Shown here: in pieces, positions 31,835-39,578 of the stretch
How the letters are laid out: each line of letters starts with the position of its first letter
Numbering within the stretch: position 1 is the first letter of the stretch
From: JALYYC01 sp963795805
Lineage (GTDB): Bacteria; Chloroflexota; Dormibacteria; CF-121
Assembly (NCBI GenBank): GCA_963795805.1
Contig: CAWCIV010000004.1
Location: 992,001-1,056,000 of the forward strand
Length of the DNA: 64,000 nucleotides
Direction of reading: 5' to 3'
Translations under genes and position numbers: made by a program
Notes under the pieces: generated by a model
Databases searched by the model: none
Told to the model about the DNA's origin: nothing
What the model saw: only the letters and a program-made list of their open reading frames with translations

Positions 31835-33459
31835 TTCGCCGCGGGCTGCTCACCTTTGGGGTGGGCGTGCCGCTTGTCGCCCTGCTCGCGGTCCTGACCC
31901 TGGTCTTCCGAAACGTCATCCTCGCGCCCGAAACCGCGCGTCCGGGTGGCACCTATACCGAGGGCATCGTGGGCCAGGTGGGACCCCTGAACCCGCTCTT
32001 CGGCGGCGCCGCGGCCGGGTCGAACGACCTCGACGCGCTGCTCTTCGAGCCGCTGGTTCGGGTGCTGCCCAACGGCTCCATCCAGGGCCTGCTGGCCTCG
32101 CGCTGGGACATCAGTCCCGATCAGCGAAGCTATGTCTTTACGCTGCGAACCAATGCGCGATGGTCCGACGGCAGCCCGCTCGCCGCCGATGACGTCGTCT
32201 TCACCGTCCGCACCGTTCAGGATCCCCAGTTTCCCGGCGTGCTCCTCAACCAGAGCTGGAAGGACATCATCGCGACGCCGATCGACACTCAGCACGTGCG
32301 CTTCGCCCTCCCGGGACACAACGCCGGCTTCCTGGCCAGTCTCGAACTGCTCGACATCGTCCCCTCCCACCTCCTCGCCGGAAAATCGATGGCCGAGCTC
32401 GCATCCGCCTCGCCCAATATCAACCCGGTCGGGACTGGGCCTTTTCGCATGACGGCGCAGCTTCCAGACCGGATTGTGCTGGAGCGCAATCCGTTTGCCT
32501 GGCGCAAGCCGTGGCTGGATACGCTCACGGTCCGCAGCTTCCCGAGCCAGCAAAGCGCGCTCGATGCCCTCGACCGCAGCCAGATCGACGGCGTCTCGAA
32601 CCTGTCGCCGGCCGGCGTCGCGCGCGAGAGCCCAAGCCGCCAGGTCGCGGTCCTGACCACGGCAACCTATCAATATGCCGAGCTCCTCCTGAACCTGAAG
32701 AGCGACGAGCCGTACTTCCAGGACAAGCAGGTCCGCCGCGCCATCGCCATGGCGATCGACCGGAAGGCGATCATCCGGGACGTGCTCGGCGGCCAGGCAA
32801 CGGTGGCGGATGGCCCGATTCCGCGGTCGATCGCGTGGGCCTACGACGCCACCGCCAAACCACCGACCTACGATCAAGCCGCGGCGGCGAAGCTGCTCGA
32901 CACGGCGGGCTGGACCCTCGCCTCGGGCAGACGGACCAAAGGCGGCACCGAGCTCACCATCCAGCTGGCCGTGTCACAGGACGTCCCCCCGTATCAAAAG
33001 GTGGCTGAGGCCGTATCCCGGCAATTGGCCGCGGTCGGCATCGCCGTCTCGGTGCAACCGGTGACGACGACGGCCCTGATCCACGACTATCTCAACCCGC
33101 GCACCTTCGACATGGCCCTTACCGCGTTCGACAACGGGCCCGACCCTGACGTGTACACCTTCTGGCATTCGTCGCAGACACATGCCGGCGGCTTCAACTT
33201 CTCCTCGATGAAGAAGAATGTCTTCATGGACCAGGACCTCGAGGATGGGCGCGCGACGCTCAACCTGGCGGCCCGCGCCAAGGCCTACGCCGACTTCCAG
33301 CAATTGTTCGCGCAGGAGGTTCCGGCGATCTACCTCTACAGCCCGCGCTACGCGATGGCGATCAACCGCCGGATCCACGGGGTCCACCTGGACGTGGCGA
33401 TCGAACCGATGGAGCGCTTCGCCTACATCAACGACTGGTATGTGGAAGTCGGCCGGTGA
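31831..33459 (+). CDS. Peptide-type ABC transporter substrate-binding protein
   Basis: From the TTG at 31831, 542 aa. The N-terminus is a hydrophobic anchor without a lipobox Cys (VPLVALLAVLTLVF), so the protein is probably membrane tethered. The rest is a family 5 (oligopeptide/nickel) binding protein, with the characteristic RWSDGSPLAADDVVFT, VRRAIAMAIDRKAI and a late YSPRYAMA. No permease or ATPase genes of the Opp/Dpp type are nearby, so its transporter partner is elsewhere or it works as a sensor. A longer upstream frame exists but overlaps secG and is not needed. Confidence 0.88.
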   Translation: MIRRGLLTFGVGVPLVALLAVLTLVFRNVILAPETARPGGTYTEGIVGQVGPLNPLFGGAAAGSNDLDALLFEPLVRVLPNGSIQGLLASRWDISPDQRSYVFTLRTNARWSDGSPLAADDVVFTVRTVQDPQFPGVLLNQSWKDIIATPIDTQHVRFALPGHNAGFLASLELLDIVPSHLLAGKSMAELASASPNINPVGTGPFRMTAQLPDRIVLERNPFAWRKPWLDTLTVRSFPSQQSALDALDRSQIDGVSNLSPAGVARESPSRQVAVLTTATYQYAELLLNLKSDEPYFQDKQVRRAIAMAIDRKAIIRDVLGGQATVADGPIPRSIAWAYDATAKPPTYDQAAAAKLLDTAGWTLASGRRTKGGTELTIQLAVSQDVPPYQKVAEAVSRQLAAVGIAVSVQPVTTTALIHDYLNPRTFDMALTAFDNGPDPDVYTFWHSSQTHAGGFNFSSMKKNVFMDQDLEDGRATLNLAARAKAYADFQQLFAQEVPAIYLYSPRYAMAINRRIHGVHLDVAIEPMERFAYINDWYVEVGR

Positions 33460-33466
33460 CGTGGAG

Positions 33467-33550
33467 TGCGGCTGAGAGGACTTGAACCTCCAAGAGCTTG
33501 CGCTCACCAGGCCCTGAACCTGGCGTGTTTACCGATTTCACCACAGCCGC
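33467..33550 (-). tRNA. tRNA-Leu (CAG anticodon)
   Basis: An 84-base cloverleaf on the minus strand with acceptor GCGGCTG/CAGCCGC, discriminator A, class II variable arm, and anticodon stem CCAGG/CCTGG with loop TTCAGGG, hence CAG reading CUG. CCA is not encoded. It lies seven bases beyond the stop of the convergent peptide-binding protein gene. Confidence 0.94.
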
Positions 33551-33580
33551 GTCGAACTACAGATTCTGCCATAGCCGCCC

Positions 33581-34228
33581 GTGAGCCGCATGCCGCCGGC
33601 TGAGGGACCCCCAGGGGACCTGACCGCCGCCGAGCGCGGCTTCCTCCGGCGCCGCCTGAACACACCGATGCGCATCCAGGAGTACCTCGATGAGCTCGAA
33701 TACAACACCGAGGCCGACGGCGAGACCTTCCGATCGCCCAGACGGGTGCTGCGCGACGAAACCGGCAACTGCATCGAGGGCGCGCTCCTCGCCGCGGCGG
33801 CGCTTCGTGTCCAGGGCCAGCCGCCCCTGATCATGGACCTGACCGCGGTCCACGACGAGGATCACGTGCTGGCCGTCTTTAAGCGAGGCAACTGCTGGGG
33901 CGCGATCGGGACCAGCAAGTTCACCGGCCTGCGATTCCGGGAGCCGGTCTACCGCACCCTGCGCGAGCTGGCGATGTCCTACTTCGAGCACTACTACAAT
34001 CTCGCCGGCGAGCGCACGCTGCGTGGCCACGGGCGGCCAGTGAACCTGCGGCGGTTCGATCGCCTGCACTGGATGACGAGCGAGGACGATCTCTGGCCGA
34101 TCGCCGAGCACCTGGAGCGAATCCCGCACGTCACGCTGATCACGCCGCCGATGGGCCGCAAACTGAGTCCGGCGGACGCCCGCCTGAAGGCCGCCGGGCT
34201 CTCGCACCATCCGGGTGTGAGACGTTGA
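33581..34228 (+). CDS. Transglutaminase-like superfamily protein
   Basis: A 215-aa soluble protein with a GTG start. GNCIEGALLAAAAL (Cys about 63) and HDEDHVLAVF (His about 91) look like the Cys and His of the transglutaminase/papain-like fold, with spacing (about 27 residues) seen in bacterial transglutaminase-like proteins. The N-terminal RIQEYLDELEYN and later WGAIGTSKFTGLRFREPVY resemble uncharacterised family members. A hydrolase or cross-linking role is possible; the substrate is unknown. It ends 85 bases before the next gene, just as a strong promoter begins. Confidence 0.62.
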   Translation: MSRMPPAEGPPGDLTAAERGFLRRRLNTPMRIQEYLDELEYNTEADGETFRSPRRVLRDETGNCIEGALLAAAALRVQGQPPLIMDLTAVHDEDHVLAVFKRGNCWGAIGTSKFTGLRFREPVYRTLRELAMSYFEHYYNLAGERTLRGHGRPVNLRRFDRLHWMTSEDDLWPIAEHLERIPHVTLITPPMGRKLSPADARLKAAGLSHHPGVRR

Positions 34229-34253
34229 CATAACCGGTAACACTTGTTAAATT
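34225..34253 (+). promoter_or_regulatory. Consensus promoter with internal operator
   Basis: TTGACA (34225-34230), 17 bases, then TAAATT (34248-34253). The spacer ends in the palindrome TAACACTTGTTA (34238-34249), whose two halves are exact reverse complements across CT. It overlaps the -10 box, the classical place for a repressor site. The next gene downstream is the 98-aa protein at 34313. Confidence 0.65.
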
Positions 34254-34312
34254 AGCGAAGCTATAAGGCAACTCGCGGATGGGGCCGTGAGCCGGCGGTG
34301 TTTGGAGGAAGG

Positions 34313-34609
34313 ATGCGGAAGCCAAATACGGAGCCTGACATTCCATTGGAAGCCGTGCAAGCATTGCTGACACGGGTCATCTGGCAGGCTGTTGCCGACA
34401 TCGGAATCCCCGCCTATCGCGAGGAGGCGGACCGGTTCTTTGCCGGCGAGACTTTTGACGAGTATTGCGACATCCTGGGATGGAACGTCCGGCGCGCCCG
34501 GGCCAGCTTGACCCGGTTCGTGGACAGCGGCGCCCGGATCTCCGGAAACCACCTGATGACGGCGGCTGAACTGGTCAACGCCCGCGGCCCCCAGGCGGTC
34601 GCCAGCTAG
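34313..34609 (+). CDS. Small protein of unknown function
   Basis: A 98-aa protein; GGAGGAAGG immediately before the ATG is a near-perfect ribosome site. I do not recognise a family. The central part (RFFAGETFDEYCDILGW, then RARASLTRF) is helical and resembles small DNA-associated or phage-type proteins in which a D/E-Y-C-x2-L-G-W segment precedes a helix, but the match is weak. The strong promoter with an internal palindrome upstream suggests inducible expression. It lies between the transglutaminase-like gene and a two-component system, with its own promoter, so it is probably monocistronic. Confidence 0.65.
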   Translation: MRKPNTEPDIPLEAVQALLTRVIWQAVADIGIPAYREEADRFFAGETFDEYCDILGWNVRRARASLTRFVDSGARISGNHLMTAAELVNARGPQAVAS

Positions 34610-34634
34610 CCGATTCGGCCGTCGCCCTCGCTCT

Positions 34635-34679
34635 AAGACGTTTCTAACGTCTTTCTGCTACTTTTGGCCCTAGCCAAAA
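34635..34679. promoter_or_regulatory. Twin hairpins and repeats before the response regulator
   Basis: Two perfect 7-base stems stand in tandem: AAGACGT/ACGTCTT (34635-34641/34647-34653) and TTTTGGC/GCCAAAA (34662-34668/34673-34679). TTTCT also recurs with an 11-base period (34641 and 34652), the spacing of OmpR-family direct repeats. They may terminate the upstream gene, or be the binding region of the response regulator starting at 34714. Confidence 0.5.
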
Positions 34680-34713
34680 CTAGCGGTGCTGCCAGTACAC
34701 TGGAACAAGAGCC

Positions 34714-35385
34714 ATGAACCTCCTCCTCGTCGAGGACGAGCGCAAGCTTTCAACGCTGCTGAAGCAGCTGCTGGAGGATGAGCGCTACGCCGTGGACATC
34801 GCCGCCGACGGTGAGCGGGCCCAGACGCTGGCGGAGACTGCGAGGTATGACGCGATCATCCTCGATCTGATGATCCCCAAGAAGGACGGCATGGAGGTCT
34901 GCCGCTGGCTTCGGCAGAACCGGATCCAGACGCCGGTGATTATGCTTACCGCGCGCGGGCAGATTCACGACCGGGTGGCGGGCCTCGACGCCGGCGCCGA
35001 TGACTATCTGCCGAAGCCGTTCGCGTTCGAGGAACTGCTCGCCCGACTCCGTGCCCTGATGCGTCGGGACCAGAAGAACGGCCACGCCAATCGCCTGGAG
35101 GTGGCCGACCTGGTACTCGATCTCAAGACGCACCAGGTGCGCCGGGGCGACGTGCCGATCGATCTCACCGCCCGCGAGTTCGCCCTGCTCGAGTTCCTGA
35201 TGCGCCATCCCAACCAGGTGCTGACGCAGGCTCAGATCGCGGAGCGGGTCTGGGATTACAACTTCGAGGGCACCACCAACCGCGTGGCGGTCTACATCTC
35301 GTACTTACGCGACAAAATCGACGAGGGCCGATCTCCCAAGCTGATCCAAACCGTCTACGGGGTCGGTTACCGGCTGTCGGGATGA
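34714..35385 (+). CDS. OmpR-family response regulator
   Basis: A 223-aa two-domain regulator. The receiver (1-115) has phospho-acceptor Asp51 (IILDLMIPKKDG), the conserved Thr/Ser (VIMLTARG) and Lys (PKPFAFEEL). The C-terminal winged helix (130-222) is OmpR type (LTAREFALLEFLM; RVAVYISYLRDKID; IQTVYGVGYRL). It is translationally coupled (ATGA) to the histidine kinase that follows. Repeats upstream of its start fit autoregulation. Confidence 0.95.
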   Translation: MNLLLVEDERKLSTLLKQLLEDERYAVDIAADGERAQTLAETARYDAIILDLMIPKKDGMEVCRWLRQNRIQTPVIMLTARGQIHDRVAGLDAGADDYLPKPFAFEELLARLRALMRRDQKNGHANRLEVADLVLDLKTHQVRRGDVPIDLTAREFALLEFLMRHPNQVLTQAQIAERVWDYNFEGTTNRVAVYISYLRDKIDEGRSPKLIQTVYGVGYRLSG

Positions 35386-36665
35386 TGTTCCGCGGCGCGC
35401 TGGTGCGCCTGGCGGCCCAGTATTTCGTCCTCCTGGTGCTGATCCTCGGCTTCTTCAACCTGCTGGTTTATTTCACGGTGTCCGAGGCGCTCACATCGCG
35501 CGAGGAACAGGACCTCCAGCACTCGATCCGCCTCGCCCGGTCGGCGCTGACCATCACCGGGGACACGATCAGCGCCAACAAGCAGGCGCTGGCAGACCCG
35601 AGCTTTGCCGACACCTATATGCAGGTCCAGCAGATCAATGGGCACCAACTCGTCTTGCCGGCCTCCGGGGCGGCCTCGGTGTTTGCCAGTCCTGTGCTCG
35701 ACGGTCCGGTGACATACGCGAAGGATGGCCAATCGTTTGAGACCCAGATCCCGAGCGATAAGGGCGTGTTCGTGGTCTCGACCACACCGGTCAAGACCAA
35801 GGCCGGCAACGTCGTCGGCGTCCTCGAAGTGGCCCAGCCGATCTCATGGGTTGGCGCGGCGCTTGGCCGGCTGGAGTACCAGCTGATCCTGGCCTCGGTT
35901 GTGGCGCTCGTCCTCGGCGCCCTGGCGTCGCTGCTGATGGCCCTGCGCTCGCTGCGCCCGATCAGCGTCGCCTTCCAGAAGCAACGGGAGTTCGTGGCCG
36001 ACGCCTCGCACGAGTTGCGGACCCCACTGACCCTGATCCGGACAAACGTCGAGGCCTGGCTGCGTCGTGCGACCGGGACGCCGCCCACCTATGGCCGGAA
36101 CGTCCTGGACGAGGTTGACCAGTTGAACCGGATCGTCGGCGACCTGACCACGCTGGCCCTGGCCGACGCCCGGCAGTTGCGCATCGAGCGCAAGCCGGTG
36201 GAACTCAACGACGTCGTGCGCGAACTGATGAGCCAGACCCAGCCACTTGCCGACGAGCGGGGCGTTCTGCTGAAGCCCGAGCTGAATGGCGGGGTGCGCG
36301 TAGACGCCGACGCCAGCCGGGTGCGCCAGCTCTTACTGATCTTGCTGGACAACGCCCTGAGCCACACCGAGTCGGGAGGAGAGGTCTCGATCGGGGTCGC
36401 CCGGCTGAACGGTCACGCCAGGGTGACCGTCACCGATACCGGGGCAGGCATCCCGGCCGAAGACATGCCCCACATCTTCGAGCGGTTCTACCGGGCCGAC
36501 AAGGCGCGGACGCGTGAGAACGGCGGCAGCGGTCTGGGCCTCGCGATCGCGAAGTGGATCGTCGATGCGCACAAGGGCGACATCAAGGTGAAGAGCGCGC
36601 CCGGCGAGGGGACCAGCGTCTCGATCAGCCTGCCGGCGCTCGACGACCCGCCAAGCCCCGGGTAA
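35382..36665 (+). CDS. Sensor histidine kinase
   Basis: A 427-aa membrane kinase. Helix one is at about 12-33 and helix two at about 165-188, enclosing an extracytoplasmic sensor of about 130 residues with a weakly PAS-like or dCache-like pattern. The HisKA box has phospho-acceptor His210 (FVADASHELRTPL). The ATPase domain has N (DNALSH), G1 (DTGAGIP), F (FERFYRAD) and G2 (GGSGLGLAI). The region between helix two and the H-box is too short for a full HAMP domain. The ligand is unknown. Confidence 0.95.
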   Translation: MMFRGALVRLAAQYFVLLVLILGFFNLLVYFTVSEALTSREEQDLQHSIRLARSALTITGDTISANKQALADPSFADTYMQVQQINGHQLVLPASGAASVFASPVLDGPVTYAKDGQSFETQIPSDKGVFVVSTTPVKTKAGNVVGVLEVAQPISWVGAALGRLEYQLILASVVALVLGALASLLMALRSLRPISVAFQKQREFVADASHELRTPLTLIRTNVEAWLRRATGTPPTYGRNVLDEVDQLNRIVGDLTTLALADARQLRIERKPVELNDVVRELMSQTQPLADERGVLLKPELNGGVRVDADASRVRQLLLILLDNALSHTESGGEVSIGVARLNGHARVTVTDTGAGIPAEDMPHIFERFYRADKARTRENGGSGLGLAIAKWIVDAHKGDIKVKSAPGEGTSVSISLPALDDPPSPG

Positions 36666-36669
36666 ACGC

Positions 36670-36846
36670 ATGCGGCTGCCCGAACCCTCCTACATGGGCG
36701 GCGGCGAGCCGCCAAGCTCGCGCAAGCTGCTTGGCTGCGTCCTCGTCACGTTCCTGGCGGTCGCCGTCGTGGTCGCCATCATCTATTTGCTGCCGCACAT
36801 CATCTGCGGCCACGGCGAAACCGGCTGCCCGGGAGCGCCGGGCTAG
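36670..36846 (+). CDS. Single-span membrane miniprotein after the kinase
   Basis: A 58-aa frame starting four bases after the kinase stop. A short Pro/Ser-rich cytoplasmic head (MRLPEPSYMGGGEPPSS) leads into one transmembrane helix (CVLVTFLAVAVVVAIIYLL), then a short tail with two Cys (CGHGETGC). The position, length and coupling suggest a two-component accessory protein, perhaps modulating the kinase in the membrane. No family is recognised. The convergent MFS gene ends two bases away. Confidence 0.55.
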   Translation: MRLPEPSYMGGGEPPSSRKLLGCVLVTFLAVAVVVAIIYLLPHIICGHGETGCPGAPG

Positions 36847-36848
36847 CG

Positions 36849-38184
36849 TCAATCGACCTTGATCTCGCGGACGGGCCGCAGGGTCAGAAACGCGATCAGG
36901 TAGAAGCCGGTGACGATGCCGAACATCACGCGATAGCCGACGGAACTGGTCCGGTTGTTGTTGAAGGCGTCGATGATCGGGCCCAGGATGGGGCGGGCGA
37001 TGAAGCCGGCGCTGGCGGTTGCGATGTTGGAGACGCCCATGTAGCGCCCCGCCTCGGCCTTCGGGATCAGGTCGGTCATGAACGCCCAGTCGACCGAGAG
37101 GAAGATGCCGAGCGACGCCCCAACGATAGCGCCGAAGGCGAGGATCCACAGCAGGTTCGGAGCGAAGATCAAGAGCGCCGAGCCGACGGCCCCGATGAGA
37201 CAGGCCGCGGAGACAAGGCGCTTCTTTCCAAACCGTTCGGCCATGAAGCCCGCCGTCATCGAGAGGATGGCCGCGAAGACCACGACCAGGGCCTGCAGGG
37301 CGCTCGAGTAGAGGGAAGCCTTGCCCTCGGAGTAATGGAAGGTGAACCGGATGAAATTCAAGGCATATGTCGAGATCCCGACCGGGGCCATCAAAAAAAA
37401 CAGTCGCGAGACCATCAGCCAGGCGAAGTCGCGATATTTCTTTGTGTCGATCGCGAAGCTGAGAAAGACGGTCCGACGCAACCGCCTGGTTGCTTGACCG
37501 CGTGATGCGTCGGTCAGGAACACCAAAGAACACAAGGGCCCCGGCGATAGCAACGACCAGCGGCAGCGTCAGGATCGCGATCTTCAGGTGGCCGGTCGGA
37601 ATCAGGATGGCGCCGACCACCACGAAGCCGAAGATCGTGCCGATCATGTTCATCGCGCCGTAGTAACCGGACGCCTCGCCGCGTTGATCCTCGGGAACCT
37701 GGTCCGGCAACATCCCCTGGTACGGCCCCTGGGCCGTGTTCGACGCCATCTGGAAGAACGTGTAGACAACGAGCAGCATCCAGTACGAGGTGACGACCGC
37801 CATGATCGTGAGGAAGATCACGTCGCCAATCACGCCGATCGCGATATAGGGCCGACGGCGCCCAATTCTGGCGCGCGTGTTGTCGCTGAGCGCGCCGATC
37901 GCCGGCTGCCAGACGATGGCGAAGGCGGCGCCAAACGTATCGAGGATCGCCACGTACGTGTTGACGTCGAGCGGGATGGCCGCAGGGCCCAGGTGGAAGG
38001 TCATCGGATGCGTGAATCGCGTCACCAGCAGGGGAATGATGTTGCCGCCAAGAGGCTGGATCGTATACGCGATCGCAAACCAGAAGCTGCTGAGCACAAG
38101 CATGCCCCGCCACGAGATGGGCTTCCGAGGTTCGTGCTCGTCGAGCGTCCGGAGGAATCGCCGTTCCCCAACGGCGGTCGCCAT
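36849..38184 (-). pseudogene. MFS transporter disrupted by a frameshift
   Basis: From ATG 38184 the frame reads a normal MFS or GPH-type transporter (IQPLGGNIIPLLV, then NTRARIGRRRPYI, then ILIPTGHLKIAILTL) as far as VPDRRITRSSNQ. It then loses sense near 37480-37495, where a second frame takes over (RLRRTVFLSFAIDTKKYRD and on to the last six helices, ending REIKVD). The join needs a net +1 shift. Restored, the protein would be about 445 aa with 12 helices; the NTRARIGRRRPYI loop matches the D-R-x-G-R-R signature. It could be a sequencing indel or a genuine loss. Substrate (sugar, glycoside or other) is not deducible. Confidence 0.8.
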
Positions 38185-38220
38185 CCATGGAGTGTAGTGC
38201 GTTTGATACGTTTACCCGAG

Positions 38221-39156
38221 ATGGCTCGCGTAAAGCTCACGATTGTCGGTGCCGGCAACGTTGGCGCGACCCTGGGACAGCGGTTAGCCGAGCGCGGTTA
38301 CGCCGACATCGTCCTTGTCGACATCGTTGAGGGGATGCCGCAGGGCAAGGCGCTGGACCTGCTCGAGGCCGGCCCGGTCGTTGGCTATGACTCCAAGGTG
38401 ACCGGGACCAACGGCTACGACGAGACGGCCGGGTCAACCATCTGCGTCATCACGTCGGGGATTCCACGCAAGCCGGGGATGTCGCGCGATGACCTGGTCA
38501 AGACCAACGCGAACATCGTCCGGGGCGTGACCCAGGAGCTGGCCAAGCGGTCGCCGAACGCGATCCTGATCGTGGTCAGCAACCCGCTTGACGCGATGGC
38601 GCAACTGGCGTTCGAGGTCAGCAAGTTCCCGCGCGAACGCGTCCTGGGAATGGCGGGTGTGCTCGATACGGCGCGGTTCCGGACCTTCATCGCCCAGGAG
38701 TTGAACGCCTCGGTCCATGATGTCCAGGCCTATGTGCTTGGCGGGCACGGCGACACGATGGTGCCGCTCGCCCGACTCTGCACAGTCGCCGGCGTTCCGA
38801 TCACCAAGCTGATCAAGCCTGACCGGATCGAGGCGATCGTCGATCGAGCTCGAAATGGCGGTGCCGAGATCGTCAATCTGCTCAAGTCGGGCAGCGCCTT
38901 TTACGCCCCGTCAGCCGCCGTCGCCCAGATGGTCGACTCGATCATCCTCGATCGCAAGCAGATCCTGCCTTGCGCCGTCCGCCTCGACGGCGAGTACGGC
39001 ATCCGCGGGCTCTTCGTCGGCGTCCCGGTCAAGCTGGGCGCGAAGGGCGCCGAGGAGATCATCGAGCTCGAACTGACCGATGACGAGCGGGCCGCCCTTG
39101 GGAAATCTGCCGACTCGGTCAAGGAACTGGTGGGCGTGATGGGGCTACAGAGCTAG
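38221..39156 (+). CDS. mdh: Malate dehydrogenase (LDH-like)
   Basis: From ATG 38221, 311 aa; an open frame runs upstream but is shadow of the MFS gene. GAGNVGATLG is the NAD loop, the substrate-specificity loop has IPRKPGMSRDDL (Arg rather than the Gln of lactate dehydrogenase), and the catalytic His is in GGHGDTMVPL. It links malate and oxaloacetate in the TCA cycle and pairs well with the nearby PEP carboxykinase for gluconeogenesis. Its TAG lies in a CTAG that also closes the convergent gene. Confidence 0.94.
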   Translation: MARVKLTIVGAGNVGATLGQRLAERGYADIVLVDIVEGMPQGKALDLLEAGPVVGYDSKVTGTNGYDETAGSTICVITSGIPRKPGMSRDDLVKTNANIVRGVTQELAKRSPNAILIVVSNPLDAMAQLAFEVSKFPRERVLGMAGVLDTARFRTFIAQELNASVHDVQAYVLGGHGDTMVPLARLCTVAGVPITKLIKPDRIEAIVDRARNGGAEIVNLLKSGSAFYAPSAAVAQMVDSIILDRKQILPCAVRLDGEYGIRGLFVGVPVKLGAKGAEEIIELELTDDERAALGKSADSVKELVGVMGLQS

Positions 39157-39539
39157 GAGCCGGCGGCCACTTTCAGCCAGGGCAATCTGGTCGCAAGGGG
39201 AGCCACGAGCACCTGGTAGTGCTCGGCGGGAAGCCGGCGCCGCGCGGTGACCGCCACGGACGCGTCGCCTGCCGCCCATCGAGCCGGGCCGTCCTCAGGC
39301 CCTGGCGCGTGGCTCGACCCCGAGTCGAAGGCATCCGCATACCGCGTCGAGCCAAGTAGTTCCTCGGCCGCGCGCCTTGCCGCCTTGACCGCATCGGGCG
39401 CGCTGCCCCGCTGCCGCTCGTACTCGGCCACGACCCGTGGCCAGTCGGCCTCTCCGAGACCAAGCAAACCCTGCCAGAATCGATCGGCCACCGAGCCCTC
39501 GAAGCTCGGGTCGGCCTCCTTCGTCCAGGCGGATGTCAC
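39153..39539 (-). CDS. Hypothetical protein, 128 aa
   Basis: From a GTG, 128 aa, convergent with mdh and sharing its CTAG stop tetranucleotide. The sequence is moderately charged, with Trp residues (FWQGLLGLG, ADWPRVV) and a C-terminal segment LPAEHYQVLVAPLATRLPWL, without membrane helices or known motifs. Divergence from pckA by 39 bases suggests a shared promoter region. Real-gene evidence is the good frame, the tight fit between neighbours and protein-like composition; no function is proposed. Confidence 0.5.
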   Translation of the reverse strand: MTSAWTKEADPSFEGSVADRFWQGLLGLGEADWPRVVAEYERQRGSAPDAVKAARRAAEELLGSTRYADAFDSGSSHAPGPEDGPARWAAGDASVAVTARRRLPAEHYQVLVAPLATRLPWLKVAAGS

Positions 39540-39578
39540 CGTTCGATGTTAGACCGGGCTCCCGGTATCCTGTAAGGA

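Noticed and set aside
37588..38220. Long frame extending mdh upstream by about 210 codons
   Set aside because: It is the reverse shadow of the MFS gene; the Rossmann start at ATG 38221 is the normal Mdh N-terminus.
38022..38258. Small minus frame over the mdh start
   Set aside because: Overlaps two clear genes and has no protein-like features.
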